From Rossellomorea aquimaris (GTDB lineage Bacteria > Bacillota > Bacilli > Bacillales > Fictibacillaceae): a DNA stretch of 64,000 bases. The stretch lies in contig JAIVLN010000006.1 of NCBI GenBank assembly GCA_020524245.1, positions 62,001-126,000 of the forward strand, in the 5' to 3' direction. Both the position numbers and the translations under genes were made by a program. Positions 26,641-35,676 of this stretch are shown in pieces. Numbering within the stretch: the stretch's first letter is position 1; the number at the start of each line of letters is the position of its first letter. The notes under the pieces are model-generated. The model was not told the DNA's origin. It ran no database searches and saw only the letters and a list, made by a program, of their open reading frames with translations.

Positions 26641-27664
26641 AATCAGACGTGAACTGGAGAAAATCGAGATACCGGAAGAGTTACATAACCGTGCTCAGCT
26701 TGGGGTGGAGAAGGCGAAGCAGGAGATGAACAGTAGGTCTGATAGTTCGAAAAAGCGTACGAAGAATTTGGGGTATTTCCTGGCCAGTGCAGCAGTCCTG
26801 TTTGGGTTATTCGTTGGATCGGCGTTTGTACATCCGGTGATGGCTGAGATGGCATCAAAGCTTCCTTATCTAGGGCAGTTTTTTGAACAAGATTCGATTA
26901 CAGAAGTTATCTGGACTGAAATAGGTGAAGACTACAAGATTGAAGGAGTAGGAACATCTTATTTTCCAGAGAGTGTGGTCCACGTCACGCTTGGAGGAAA
27001 CGATGGCTATTATGCAGAGGTAAAAGCTGATGTGAAATCAGTTGTAGAGGAAATCCTGGTAAAGCGCGGTTTCGATGCGTATTCGGTAGAGGTGGACCGC
27101 CCGAGAGAACCAGGACCGGAAATGGTTTTAAGTGAAGAAGAGAAGAGGCGGAATGAAGAAACGATGTGGGTGATGAACGATATCAATGATGCATTTAAAG
27201 CTCGAAATATCGAATCTCCTTTATCGAGTATTCGTGATAACGAAAAGATCATGGCTGAAGTTCCAAAAGCTACTTCTGATGAGAAGATTAAAGAAATCAA
27301 GGCGATCATCAACGGCGTCCTTGACGAAAAAGGATATGATGGGTACACCATTCATGTTAAGAAAATCGATATGGTGAAAATGGATCAGGATATGCGTTGG
27401 GCAGGTATTATCTCGTTACTTGCTGAAGAAGTGATGGGTAAAGAGGACTTCAAGGTGACAAGTTTAGGATATACGGTCCATCCGCAGCCAGAAGTACTTA
27501 TAACGACTTCGGTTAAAAGCTCTGATTCGGAAGCAGAGGAGTTTGCTGAGGAGTTGTCGCACGTCATTAATAAGTACTTGGAATCTGAAGAAATGAAATC
27601 TAAGGTCAAAGACGACGACTACATCATCACCATTCGTAGTAAGGACAAGAAGAAACTGAATTAA
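26624..27664 (+). CDS. Putative anti-sigma factor / DUF4179-like membrane protein
   Basis: A 346-residue single-pass membrane protein. Residues 1-50 are charged and cytoplasmic and could bind the sigma factor; one helix at about 50-70 (YFLASAAVLFGLFVGSAFV) is followed by an extracytoplasmic domain of about 275 residues. That domain contains two similar halves (VKSVVEEILVKRGFDAYSVEV and IKAIINGVLDEKGYDGYTIHV, read in parts), suggesting an internal duplication. The layout and the overlap with the sigma gene indicate an anti-sigma factor of the DUF4179/DUF4030 kind. ATG 26630 is an alternative start. The stress it senses is unknown. Confidence 0.72.
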   Translation: MCMSDKIRRELEKIEIPEELHNRAQLGVEKAKQEMNSRSDSSKKRTKNLGYFLASAAVLFGLFVGSAFVHPVMAEMASKLPYLGQFFEQDSITEVIWTEIGEDYKIEGVGTSYFPESVVHVTLGGNDGYYAEVKADVKSVVEEILVKRGFDAYSVEVDRPREPGPEMVLSEEEKRRNEETMWVMNDINDAFKARNIESPLSSIRDNEKIMAEVPKATSDEKIKEIKAIINGVLDEKGYDGYTIHVKKIDMVKMDQDMRWAGIISLLAEEVMGKEDFKVTSLGYTVHPQPEVLITTSVKSSDSEAEEFAEELSHVINKYLESEEMKSKVKDDDYIITIRSKDKKKLN

Positions 27665-27677
27665 ATGGAACGGTAGG

Positions 27678-27706
27678 GCGATACTTTTACAAGGTGTCGC
27701 TTTTTT
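27678..27706 (+). terminator. Terminator of the sigma/anti-sigma operon
   Basis: GCGATACTT pairs with AAGGTGTCGC through wobble pairs, followed by six T's. Confidence 0.8.
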
Positions 27707-27743
27707 AACACTAGAAAAAGTTTGTGAAATAATGTACAATATA

Positions 27744-27763
27744 TTTGTGAAATATTTCACAAA
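27744..27763 (+). promoter_or_regulatory. Rex operator upstream of ldh
   Basis: TTTGTGAAATATTTCACAAA is a perfect 20-base palindrome matching the Rex consensus TTGTGAA-N4-TTCACAA. A second, degraded half-site-like copy (TTTGTGAAATAATGTACAA) lies at 27721-27739. Rex represses fermentation genes and is released by high NADH. Confidence 0.88.
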
Positions 27764-27798
27764 TACTAATAATGAAAACTTCTTACCAGAGGTGGTAG

Positions 27799-28764
<966 letters not shown>

Positions 28765-28775
28765 GATGAGACTGA

Positions 28776-28808
28776 AGACGATACTTTGCGAAAAAGTATC
28801 GTCTTTTT
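28776..28808 (+). terminator. Terminator of ldh
   Basis: GACGATACTTT pairs with AAAGTATCGTC around a short loop, followed by T's. Confidence 0.87.
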
Positions 28809-28962
28809 CGTTCAATTTTGGATGTTATCCTTTCCGAAATCAGCGATTAACTCGTATTGGAGCAGGATAGAGCCGATTTCGACTAAGTTTTTTATGGAAT
28901 TTCCCTCCAGCTTCTTATAAGATAGAATGAAATGATTTTACTGATTGAAAGAAGGGCAGCGT

Positions 28963-29598
28963 ATGAAGCTTCGGGTGCAAATTCCATTCTTCGTGATCGG
29001 CTTGATTGTGTTCAGCTACGGAATTGCGGTTGCGATTAAAGTGCAGCACTTGGGCATCCATCCCTGGGACGTGCTGAACATTGCGCTCTATGAAAAATTC
29101 GGGTTAACGATCGGGACCTGGGCCGTGCTTGTTGGGCTTCTACTTGTGGTCGTATCCTTCTTTTTAGATAAAAGCTACATCAACATCGGGACGTTTCTGA
29201 ACGCACTGGCGGTCGGTCCGATGGTGGATCTGTTCCTGTTTCTCGAGTGGACACCGGATTCTTCAGGTCTTTTCGCTGATATCGCAGTGTTGATGATGGG
29301 GGTCGTCTTGATGGGCATTGGCGGTGGCATGTACTCGGCAGCCCGGATCGGAGCAGGACCTCGGGACGGTTTCATGCTGTCGATCTCGGATAAACTAGGT
29401 ACATCCATCAGCAGAGTAAGAATCGGAACGGAAAGCATAGTACTTGTGATTGGCTGGCTGCTTGGTGGACCAGTCTTCATCTTTACGTTCATCTATACGT
29501 TTATCCAAAGTCCGATTTTTCAATTCGCTTATCACCTGACAACGAAATGGGTGCACATCCTATCAGGACCAGTGCAGACAAAAGAGAAGGCGAGCTAA
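28963..29598 (+). CDS. YczE/YyaS/YitT-type membrane protein
   Basis: A 211-residue integral membrane protein with about five hydrophobic segments. The start LGIHPWDVLNIALYEKFGLTIG (read in parts) and the internal GGGMYSAARIGAGPRDGFML near residue 130 are diagnostic of the YczE/YyaS group, whose members have no established biochemical function. The frame opens at TTG 28945, but AAAGAAGGG lies six bases before ATG 28963. It is monocistronic and followed by a REP-like palindrome. Confidence 0.83.
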   Translation: MKLRVQIPFFVIGLIVFSYGIAVAIKVQHLGIHPWDVLNIALYEKFGLTIGTWAVLVGLLLVVVSFFLDKSYINIGTFLNALAVGPMVDLFLFLEWTPDSSGLFADIAVLMMGVVLMGIGGGMYSAARIGAGPRDGFMLSISDKLGTSISRVRIGTESIVLVIGWLLGGPVFIFTFIYTFIQSPIFQFAYHLTTKWVHILSGPVQTKEKAS

Positions 29599-29599
29599 T

Positions 29600-29664
29600 G
29601 AAGTGCCAGGCACCATCTTAGAACGCTACTGCAGCAAGGGATGTGAGATGGTGCCTGGCACCTT
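29600..29664. repeat. REP-like palindrome
   Basis: GAAGTGCCAGGCACCATCT is inverted as AGATGGTGCCTGGCACCTTC, separated by about 27 bases. A further short palindrome GTACCGGGTAC follows near 29699. Confidence 0.75.
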
Positions 29665-29819
29665 CGCCAAACCATTGGGGCGTAAGGGTTGAATTGTCGT
29701 ACCGGGTACGGCCCCAAATCTAGTAATTTATTTTGGAAATCTAGTAGATGGGTCTATGCTTTTTTGATGCGAGATTAATAGAATATAGTATTCCCTTGTA
29801 GAAAGGAGGGAATACGGAT

Positions 29820-30191
29820 ATGAGTTGTTCTTGTTCTAAATCTTTTTCTCGCTCGAAGTCACGTGTACGATCACGTTCTCATAGACGATTCAGTTCGGAC
29901 TGCGGGTGTGATTTTAAAAGATCCAGCTCTCACTGCAATTGTGATCATAAACGATCCGGTTCTTGTTCCGGTTGTGCTTGTGATATTTTCTGTAAATTAA
30001 CGCCTGGGACTCGTGTAACGGTCTCACTTAAAGGAAAAACCATCTCAATTAAATTCTTAAGTTTTGACTCAAAGGATTGCTGTGTGACGGGTCTGAAAAA
30101 ATCGAATTCGAATCACTCCTCTAACAACTCCAACAATTCGATCGTGACATTCGACTGTCGAAAAGTAGATTCTGTCAGCATAGGTCACTAA
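29820..30191 (+). CDS. Ser/Arg/Cys-rich small protein, probably spore coat related
   Basis: A 123-residue protein in three parts. Residues 1-50 are rich in Ser, Arg and Cys with repeated CxCD-type spacing (DCGCDFKRSSSHCNCDHKRS). A hydrophobic middle (FCKLTPGTRVTVSLKGKTIS) looks like a small beta barrel. A Ser/Asn-rich linker precedes the end. The middle contains an SH3/Sm-like strand pattern seen in some Bacillus coat and exosporium proteins. High Cys and Arg content suggests a cross-linked spore surface protein; this is inference. GAAAGGAGGG precedes the ATG. Confidence 0.65.
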   Translation: MSCSCSKSFSRSKSRVRSRSHRRFSSDCGCDFKRSSSHCNCDHKRSGSCSGCACDIFCKLTPGTRVTVSLKGKTISIKFLSFDSKDCCVTGLKKSNSNHSSNNSNNSIVTFDCRKVDSVSIGH

Positions 30192-30209
30192 TATTTAGGT
30201 GGCCAAGAA

Positions 30210-30240
30210 AATGGACTGTCCACGTTGGACAGTCCTTCAT
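30210..30240 (-). terminator. Terminator of the ATP-grasp operon
   Basis: GGACTGTCCA pairs with TGGACAGTCC around CGT. A T-rich run on the minus strand (ATTTTCTT) ends the minus-strand operon; the hairpin may also stop the plus-strand coat-like gene. Confidence 0.8.
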
Positions 30241-30244
30241 TATT

Positions 30245-32224
30245 TTACAACGCGACCCATGTATACTCTTCGCCCCAGCTTTGTTTTGCCAGGGATTCAA
30301 TCCGTTCTACGATGTCGTCTTCCACTGCGAATGCATCACCTTGCTCGTAAGGGTTGTAGTGGAACGCATACAGTCGGGAAACGAATTCATGGAATGGGAG
30401 GGAGGATTCACCTTCCAACTCGCCGTTTCCATTCACGGTAGGTTCGATCCCTTGTCCCCAGTTTTGTGATCCGTCATTATTCGGATTGTAAAAATAGATC
30501 CGGTAATCACCAGACTCCACTCGCGCAATCCGCAAGATGGACACTGCATGGAAGCCGAGCAGTTTGCCGTGCACATTCGTAATGAAGATCCCGACTGGGT
30601 TCGGGTAGATCAATTCATAATCATCGTTGTAATCCGGATGATGGGTCGCATAAAACAACCTTACATACCCCTGAAAATCGGTAATGGTTCCAGTAATCGG
30701 TTCAATGACCGTGCTGAATCCACGTTGGACCCAGTTGCCATAGAATTCCGGGTTTACCCACTTGTGTCCGTCTTCGCCTCGTAATGCGACCCTCGTCATC
30801 ATCTCGTTATAGATGCGATCGAGATGAGGGACCAGCACGAGGGAAACCGGATCGAGCTCTTTATGCAGTTCCGGCGCAAGCCCGCCTTTCAGATCTTTCG
30901 AGTGAATGGCGGTACCTTCGAACGTCAAATCGATATCACCATCACGCGCCGCACGTGGAATCAACTCCAACAAGTATCCCGGTGCATGTTGTGCCCAAAG
31001 ACTGATGCCACGCGCAGACTGACACGTCGGATTCAGTCCTTGACCGACACCGAGCGGCTGTCCGAGCACGCTGATGACACCAGCGACGAGGATTGAATTA
31101 GCGGTCAATCCACTTCGATATTCATACGCATTAAAAAGTTCCTTGCGCACTCCAGGTTGGATATCGATCTCCACCAATCGACGTAAGCCAGGCGCGACCG
31201 GAGTAGACGACAAGACGCCTCGGTCGAGCATCTTCGATAACCCGTAAATCGTCTGAGCAGTCGCCGGATAAATCGCCACTTTAATCAGCTGCGAGACGAG
31301 TTCAATGTGCTCCTCAAGATTCGCTTTCCCTTTGTCCGTTAGCATCAACGCTTCAAAGAGTAACTCCGGCTTGTTCTTATTTAACCGGCGCAATAAAATC
31401 GCGTGCTGAGGTGCGACGATTCCCGTTTTCTGCATCGACTCCGCAAAGGCCCGTGCTTCTTCAACAAGCTCATCTTCCATGACGTTCTTAAGCTCACTGC
31501 GGTAGTGGTTCACATTCGGGAACTTTTTACTATATTGGGTTGGACCTTCGACAGCCTCGATATAATCCTGCAGTTCTTCCGGTTGGTTTTCCGGAGATTC
31601 CGACTCGAGTAATTTTTTCGCGGTGCGGATCATCGATTTGATTCGTTTTACCATAATCGGTCGTTGTGCGGTCAGCTGGTTGATTTCAACGAGCAAAGTT
31701 TTCGACAACGATGCGGAGGAAAGCTGGGTGAACAGGAACTCGAAAAAACGTTGGGCGCGGTCAAATTGCTCCGCGTTTTCCTTCTGTTCAATCCGTGATT
31801 CTTCCGATCCATTCGGGAACAACAGGTCCAGGTTCAACGCCATCACTTCATTTAAAAATTCTTCTGCCGATTCCTTCGTGACAGAGGGGTGATCAGCGTT
31901 GCCTTTCGCGATTGCAAGCATCCGCATGTCGCTCATCACTTCAATGATGGAAGCGAGTCCTTTTGTTTTCAACGAACCACTGACGAGAGGAGCCTGAAGC
32001 TTCGACGCATCCTCCCATGGACCGTTCATAAATACGCCGGCTTCGTCAAACCGGTTGGCGTAGTTGAAGAGGGTCTTCATTCCGTCCAAGCTTTCCATCA
32101 TACGTCCGGCTTCCTGATAAACGTCGGTTTGGTACATGGATTTTGCGAATGTGGCAGCCTTATCTAATTCATTCAGGGCATCTGTGAAACGTTCTACTTT
32201 TTTCTCCGTCAATTCTGAAGTCAT
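30245..32224 (-). CDS. Unrecognised 659-residue protein with single-Cys papain-like C-terminal half
   Basis: I do not recognise this family. Residues 1-340 are helical with no signal or membrane segment. The C-terminal half contains the only cysteine of the protein, C401 in NPTCQSARGISLWAQ at the start of a probable helix; H559 in LGFHAVSILRI on a strand; and an Asn/Asp cluster in IYFYNPNNDG at 580-584 on the next strand. This Cys-helix, His-strand, Asn/Asp-strand order is that of papain-like hydrolases and transglutaminases. It is the second gene of a two-gene operon with an ATP-grasp ligase (35-base gap, AAGGAG before the ATG). That suggests a peptide- or amide-processing partner. Function unknown. 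Confidence 0.6.
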   Translation of the reverse strand: MTSELTEKKVERFTDALNELDKAATFAKSMYQTDVYQEAGRMMESLDGMKTLFNYANRFDEAGVFMNGPWEDASKLQAPLVSGSLKTKGLASIIEVMSDMRMLAIAKGNADHPSVTKESAEEFLNEVMALNLDLLFPNGSEESRIEQKENAEQFDRAQRFFEFLFTQLSSASLSKTLLVEINQLTAQRPIMVKRIKSMIRTAKKLLESESPENQPEELQDYIEAVEGPTQYSKKFPNVNHYRSELKNVMEDELVEEARAFAESMQKTGIVAPQHAILLRRLNKNKPELLFEALMLTDKGKANLEEHIELVSQLIKVAIYPATAQTIYGLSKMLDRGVLSSTPVAPGLRRLVEIDIQPGVRKELFNAYEYRSGLTANSILVAGVISVLGQPLGVGQGLNPTCQSARGISLWAQHAPGYLLELIPRAARDGDIDLTFEGTAIHSKDLKGGLAPELHKELDPVSLVLVPHLDRIYNEMMTRVALRGEDGHKWVNPEFYGNWVQRGFSTVIEPITGTITDFQGYVRLFYATHHPDYNDDYELIYPNPVGIFITNVHGKLLGFHAVSILRIARVESGDYRIYFYNPNNDGSQNWGQGIEPTVNGNGELEGESSLPFHEFVSRLYAFHYNPYEQGDAFAVEDDIVERIESLAKQSWGEEYTWVAL

Positions 32225-32259
32225 TGTCCAACTCCTTTGTCATTAAGATCCGTTCAAGA

Positions 32260-33531
32260 TTAGACGTAGAAATCGTACTTTTCATATTTCTGGAGTAGTT
32301 CGCGCATTTCTTCACTATCATCTCCGTAGAAGAAGATCGTTCCATAGTGGTTTCCGAAACCGATGCGCTCGGATACTTTTCCTTGGTCCGGTGTGAACAT
32401 GTCGTGTTTTTCAAAGTATGGATGGTCTTCAAGTTCATCCGGTACGTCGAGTCCTTGGATGTATGGGCGGTGAGGGTGTACCATCAAGCAGCCTGCATAG
32501 CCTTCTGCTTCATCTTCTCCTGGGAAAAAGTTACGTAATTCTTCTTGGGTAGTGTTTGGGTCACTGCATAGGATCTGGGCCTGGTAAGCATTGAAGCCGT
32601 GTGCGCGTTCAATCAAGTCGAAGATATGTCCGCCTGGAACGCGGGCTGCGACTTCACCGAAGTGGAGTGTACCGTCTGAGGTGATGAAATATTCTGGGTG
32701 GATGACACCGTATTCGATTTCGAACGCATTGATCAATTGTTCAATCGCTTGACGGATTTGTGGGCGTTTCTCCTCAAGAGAAGGAGAGGCGGGTACAAAA
32801 TTGGAATAGCCAAGTTTGACGTATTCCGTGATATTCAAGAATTGGATTTCACCTTTATGGATGAACACTTCACATGAAAATTCCTGTCCATCTAAATGGC
32901 TCTCCATTAATAACGGGAAATCATTATCGCTCAAAGCATCGATTTCTTCAGGGTCGTCAATCGCACGGTGTCCGACGGATCCAGCTTTATCAAGCGGTTT
33001 GACATGAATTGGATCGTTCTTGTCGCCCTCGACTTTCAAAAGCGCTTCATTCACACGCTTCAAGAAACGTCTGACATCGTCCTTCGTATGTGCTTCTTCA
33101 AACACACCGACTTTGATGCCTGCAATCTGTGCCTTTCGTTTCATCATCCCTTTGTCACGTAGTAAAAGAGAGCGGTTGAATACGCGGGGCTCGTTACGGA
33201 AGCGTGAGTTGAGCGCTCCTGCCCATTCGACACATTCTTCATAGAGAGGAACAGCTACTTCAGCGCCAAGTGCTTTCAACTGTTTGAAAAGCTTGTCCGA
33301 CCCTTCGTTCAGCCGGTCAAAATCCCACCCGATGAAACGGATGTCATTTTTTTCGGCGAAATGCTCGAAATCAGGTGGTCCCACGACAACAAAAGGCTTC
33401 TCCAATTTGGTGCATGCTTCGATTGCCGGTAAACTCCAACCGATCAAGGCCGTCAAATAAGGTTTGGTTTCGTCTTGTCCATCATCTTGCATCGTACCTG
33501 GAAGATCCATTTGGTCCAATTCCACTGTCAT
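32260..33531 (-). CDS. ATP-grasp family carboxylate-amine ligase
   Basis: A 423-residue ATP-grasp enzyme. A Rossmann-like N-terminal part (LTALIGWSLPAIEAC) is followed by the central ATP-binding strands (HVKPLDKAGSVGH near 198, PLLMESHLDGQEFSCEVFI near 227) and the metal-binding end HFGEVAARVPGGHIFDLI near 291, with Glu and Arg in family positions. Such enzymes join a carboxylate to an amine through an acyl phosphate; the VAARVPGGH pattern is closest to L-amino-acid ligases and carbamoyl-phosphate-synthase-like proteins. AAGGAGAG precedes the start; GTG two codons in is an alternative. It leads an operon with the single-Cys protein. Substrates are unknown. Confidence 0.82.
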   Translation of the reverse strand: MTVELDQMDLPGTMQDDGQDETKPYLTALIGWSLPAIEACTKLEKPFVVVGPPDFEHFAEKNDIRFIGWDFDRLNEGSDKLFKQLKALGAEVAVPLYEECVEWAGALNSRFRNEPRVFNRSLLLRDKGMMKRKAQIAGIKVGVFEEAHTKDDVRRFLKRVNEALLKVEGDKNDPIHVKPLDKAGSVGHRAIDDPEEIDALSDNDFPLLMESHLDGQEFSCEVFIHKGEIQFLNITEYVKLGYSNFVPASPSLEEKRPQIRQAIEQLINAFEIEYGVIHPEYFITSDGTLHFGEVAARVPGGHIFDLIERAHGFNAYQAQILCSDPNTTQEELRNFFPGEDEAEGYAGCLMVHPHRPYIQGLDVPDELEDHPYFEKHDMFTPDQGKVSERIGFGNHYGTIFFYGDDSEEMRELLQKYEKYDFYV

Positions 33532-33757
33532 CTCTCCTTTACAATTTTAGTAGTTTAAGGAAAAAACTACTCGTCGCTTCTATTATCACAGCATTTTTCT
33601 GAAAATTCAAATGTGAGCTAGTGCGAGTCCTAGTACAAAAACCATAATATGGTCGAATAGTGGTCAAAACGTTGTGATTTCAAACATTATCGACGAATAA
33701 CGTCACTTCCTCCCGAAACCTTTCCAATGAGAGTCAAAACTTAGGGGAGGAATAAAC

Positions 33758-34561
33758 ATGAATCATAAACTGAAAGCGTTGATGATGGTATTTGTCGCAG
33801 CTGTCGTACTGCTTGTAACACCATCCTTCGCATCAGCAGCACTAGGCGATCGTACGTTGAGTGAAGGCGATCGTGGTGAAGATGTCGTCGAATTACAAGA
33901 TTACTTGATGACAAAGGGTGTATTCCCTTATCATACGTCGACAGGATACTATGGTCCGATAACTACACAAGCGGTTAAGGATTTCCAAGCATCTAGGAAT
34001 TTGAAAGTCGATGGAATTGCGGGTCCGAACACGAATTACGCGATAAAAGTTTTACGTTATGGTGACATCGGAAAACAGGTTATACATATTCAGAGCCAAT
34101 TGAAACGAGTAGGACACTATGGCTCCAGTGTAGATGGAATCTATGGAAATGGAACAGTGGACGCGGTGAAAAGTTTCCAGCGTTCACAAGGGTTGAAAGC
34201 GGATGGAATTGCAGGACCGAACACGAGAAGTGCGTTAGACAGTAAAGCTTCCAAACGATCCGTTGAAGCGGGTAAATCTTTTACAGTGGAAAGTACAGCA
34301 TACACAGCGAATTGTGATGGATGTTCAGGTACGACGAAAATGGGCATCAATCTGAAAAAATATTCGGATGCAAAAGTAATTGCGGTCGATCCAAGCGTCA
34401 TTCCATTAGGCTCGATCGTTGATGTGGAAGGCTATGGACGTGCAATCGCAGCCGACATCGGTGGCGGCGTGAATGGAAACGAAATTGATGTGTTCATCGC
34501 AAACCATGACAAAGCGATGCAATGGGGACGCAAAAGCGTCAAAGTCACAATCGTAGAATAA
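33758..34561 (+). CDS. Secreted cell-wall protein: two peptidoglycan-binding repeats and a 3D domain
   Basis: A 267-residue secreted protein. A signal peptide (residues 1-28, ending SFASAA) is followed by two PG_binding_1 repeats (about 35-97, GDRGEDVVELQDYL, and 100-160, GDIGKQVIHIQSQL). The C-terminal 3D domain shows STAYTANCDGCSG near 187 and the three aspartates AVDPSVIPLGS, AADIGGGVNG and IDVFIAN. The 3D domain is a double-psi beta barrel of the MltA type that cleaves glycan strands in YocH/stationary-phase wall hydrolases. GGGGAGG precedes the ATG. The 220 bases upstream hold no gene. Confidence 0.9.
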   Translation: MNHKLKALMMVFVAAVVLLVTPSFASAALGDRTLSEGDRGEDVVELQDYLMTKGVFPYHTSTGYYGPITTQAVKDFQASRNLKVDGIAGPNTNYAIKVLRYGDIGKQVIHIQSQLKRVGHYGSSVDGIYGNGTVDAVKSFQRSQGLKADGIAGPNTRSALDSKASKRSVEAGKSFTVESTAYTANCDGCSGTTKMGINLKKYSDAKVIAVDPSVIPLGSIVDVEGYGRAIAADIGGGVNGNEIDVFIANHDKAMQWGRKSVKVTIVE

Positions 34562-34570
34562 TAGATGGAA

Positions 34571-34606
34571 TCTCCCACAGCTGATTTAAGGTTGTGGGAG
34601 TTTCTA
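34571..34606 (+). terminator. Terminator after the 3D-domain gene
   Basis: CTCCCACAG pairs with TTGTGGGAG, followed by TTTCT. It lies inside the long open frame upstream of the next gene and so supports the later start chosen there. Confidence 0.8.
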
Positions 34607-34657
34607 TTACGTAATTCCACCTTCTTCTATATAATGGAAAATAGAGGGGGAGGCGGA

Positions 34658-35212
34658 GTGAAAAATAAAAAGGTAATGTATGTTGCGATTGTCGTATCGA
34701 CGATTGTGCTCATTTATAATGGTTTATATCCGATTACGGACATCGAGAATTTTGCAGAAGAATTGAACGGACCAGGTGGCGTCGCTGAGCAAGGGGAGCA
34801 TATTGAAACTGTACATATAGAAGGAACGGATCGTTATCTGGTGTTCTTCCGAACGATTGAGGGGAATTCGCGGATCCAGCTTTCCATGTTTCAAAAAGCT
34901 CCGCTGTTAAACCGGTACGAATACTATGGAACATTCGTGGAACACCTGCCGATAACCCATCAACCGGTACAAACCGACAAAGGGGATTACACGGTCTTAT
35001 TCGGTGAAAATGTGAATCGGAAACTCGATTATATCGAGTTCACCTTTTATGATGAAGTCTTCCAGATTGAAGTAGCCGACCAAGATTTCTTCGTTTGGTA
35101 CCAAAAAGAGCCTGAACCGGATGAAAAAGCGGTGAAAACGGGAGACCATGTGTATGAAATGAAGCTGTTTGATGAGAAAGGCGAAGAAGTGAAGCTTGAA
35201 GATCTTTCTTAA
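34658..35212 (+). CDS. Single-pass membrane-anchored protein of unknown function
   Basis: A 184-residue protein with one N-terminal membrane helix (residues 4-22, KVMYVAIVVSTIVLIYNGLY) and an extracytoplasmic acidic domain. The latter is made of beta-rich stretches (GTDRYLVFFRTIEGNSRIQL, IEFTFYDEVFQIEV). The frame is open from 34565, but AGGGGGAGG at about 34645-34653 precedes GTG 34658, and a terminator lies in between. No motif is recognised. It is followed by a tandem array and a hairpin. Confidence 0.68.
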   Translation: MKNKKVMYVAIVVSTIVLIYNGLYPITDIENFAEELNGPGGVAEQGEHIETVHIEGTDRYLVFFRTIEGNSRIQLSMFQKAPLLNRYEYYGTFVEHLPITHQPVQTDKGDYTVLFGENVNRKLDYIEFTFYDEVFQIEVADQDFFVWYQKEPEPDEKAVKTGDHVYEMKLFDEKGEEVKLEDLS

Positions 35213-35241
35213 CGGCGTTTCGAAAGCGGGTTAGCTCCTTG

Positions 35242-35367
35242 TTTTAGAAAAATGAGCCTTTATCTTGTAAAAATAGCGCACTGTTTTAGAAAAACAGAGC
35301 GCTGTCTTAGAAAAATGAGAGTGCATCTTAGAAAATTGCACGCTTGTCTTTGAAAACAGTAAGATAT
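35242..35367. repeat. Tandem array, 21-base unit, six copies
   Basis: Six consecutive 21-base units share the core (T/C)CTTAGAAAAATGAG; the last ~8 bases of each unit vary. Phased A runs recur every 21 bases. It lies between converging genes. Confidence 0.85.
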
Positions 35368-35391
35368 ACCTAGATTCTCAAACACAATAAG

Positions 35392-35424
35392 GAAGAGCGA
35401 CCGCTAAAAGGTCGCTCTTTTTTC
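35392..35424 (+). terminator. Terminator after the 21-base array
   Basis: AAGAGCGACC pairs with GGTCGCTCTT and a T run follows on the plus strand. It terminates the membrane-anchored protein gene through the array. Confidence 0.83.
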
Positions 35425-35436
35425 CAAATATAAAAC

Positions 35437-35664
35437 TTAGCTGCCGTACCAGCCTTTGTGGGCTTGGATTTCGTTGTCGTGGTCTTGATCCCGGTAGTCG
35501 ACGCTGTAAGAGTAGTAATAGTTCATGATGCACTTGATGGTGCTGCCTTGAGGATCGTGCCCAAGACCGTAGTCATGGCCAGTGCCGTTCCAATCACGGT
35601 CTAAGTCTTGTAAAATCTCAGAAACGTTCGCCCCTTGAGAAGACAATTGACCGAATGCTTTCAC
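35437..35664 (-). pseudogene. Degenerate matrixin-like metallopeptidase fragment
   Basis: A 75-codon open frame starting at a GTG with no ribosome site, 12 bases past the amine oxidase stop. The stretch NGTGHDYGLGHDPQGSTIKC aligns with the metzincin zinc motif HExxHxxGxxH, keeping the second and third His and the Gly but with N-G where H-E should be. The following IMNYYYS fits the Met-turn, and DHDNEIQAHKGWYGS fits the C-terminal helix of matrixins. Only the C-terminal ~75 residues remain and the catalytic Glu is lost, so it is called a relic. A small functional protein cannot be excluded. Confidence 0.5.
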
Positions 35665-35676
35665 TTTACGAAACTT

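Noticed and set aside
34565-34657. N-terminal extension of the membrane-anchored protein to 34565
   Set aside because: A terminator for the upstream gene lies within it, and AGGGGGAGG points to GTG 34658.
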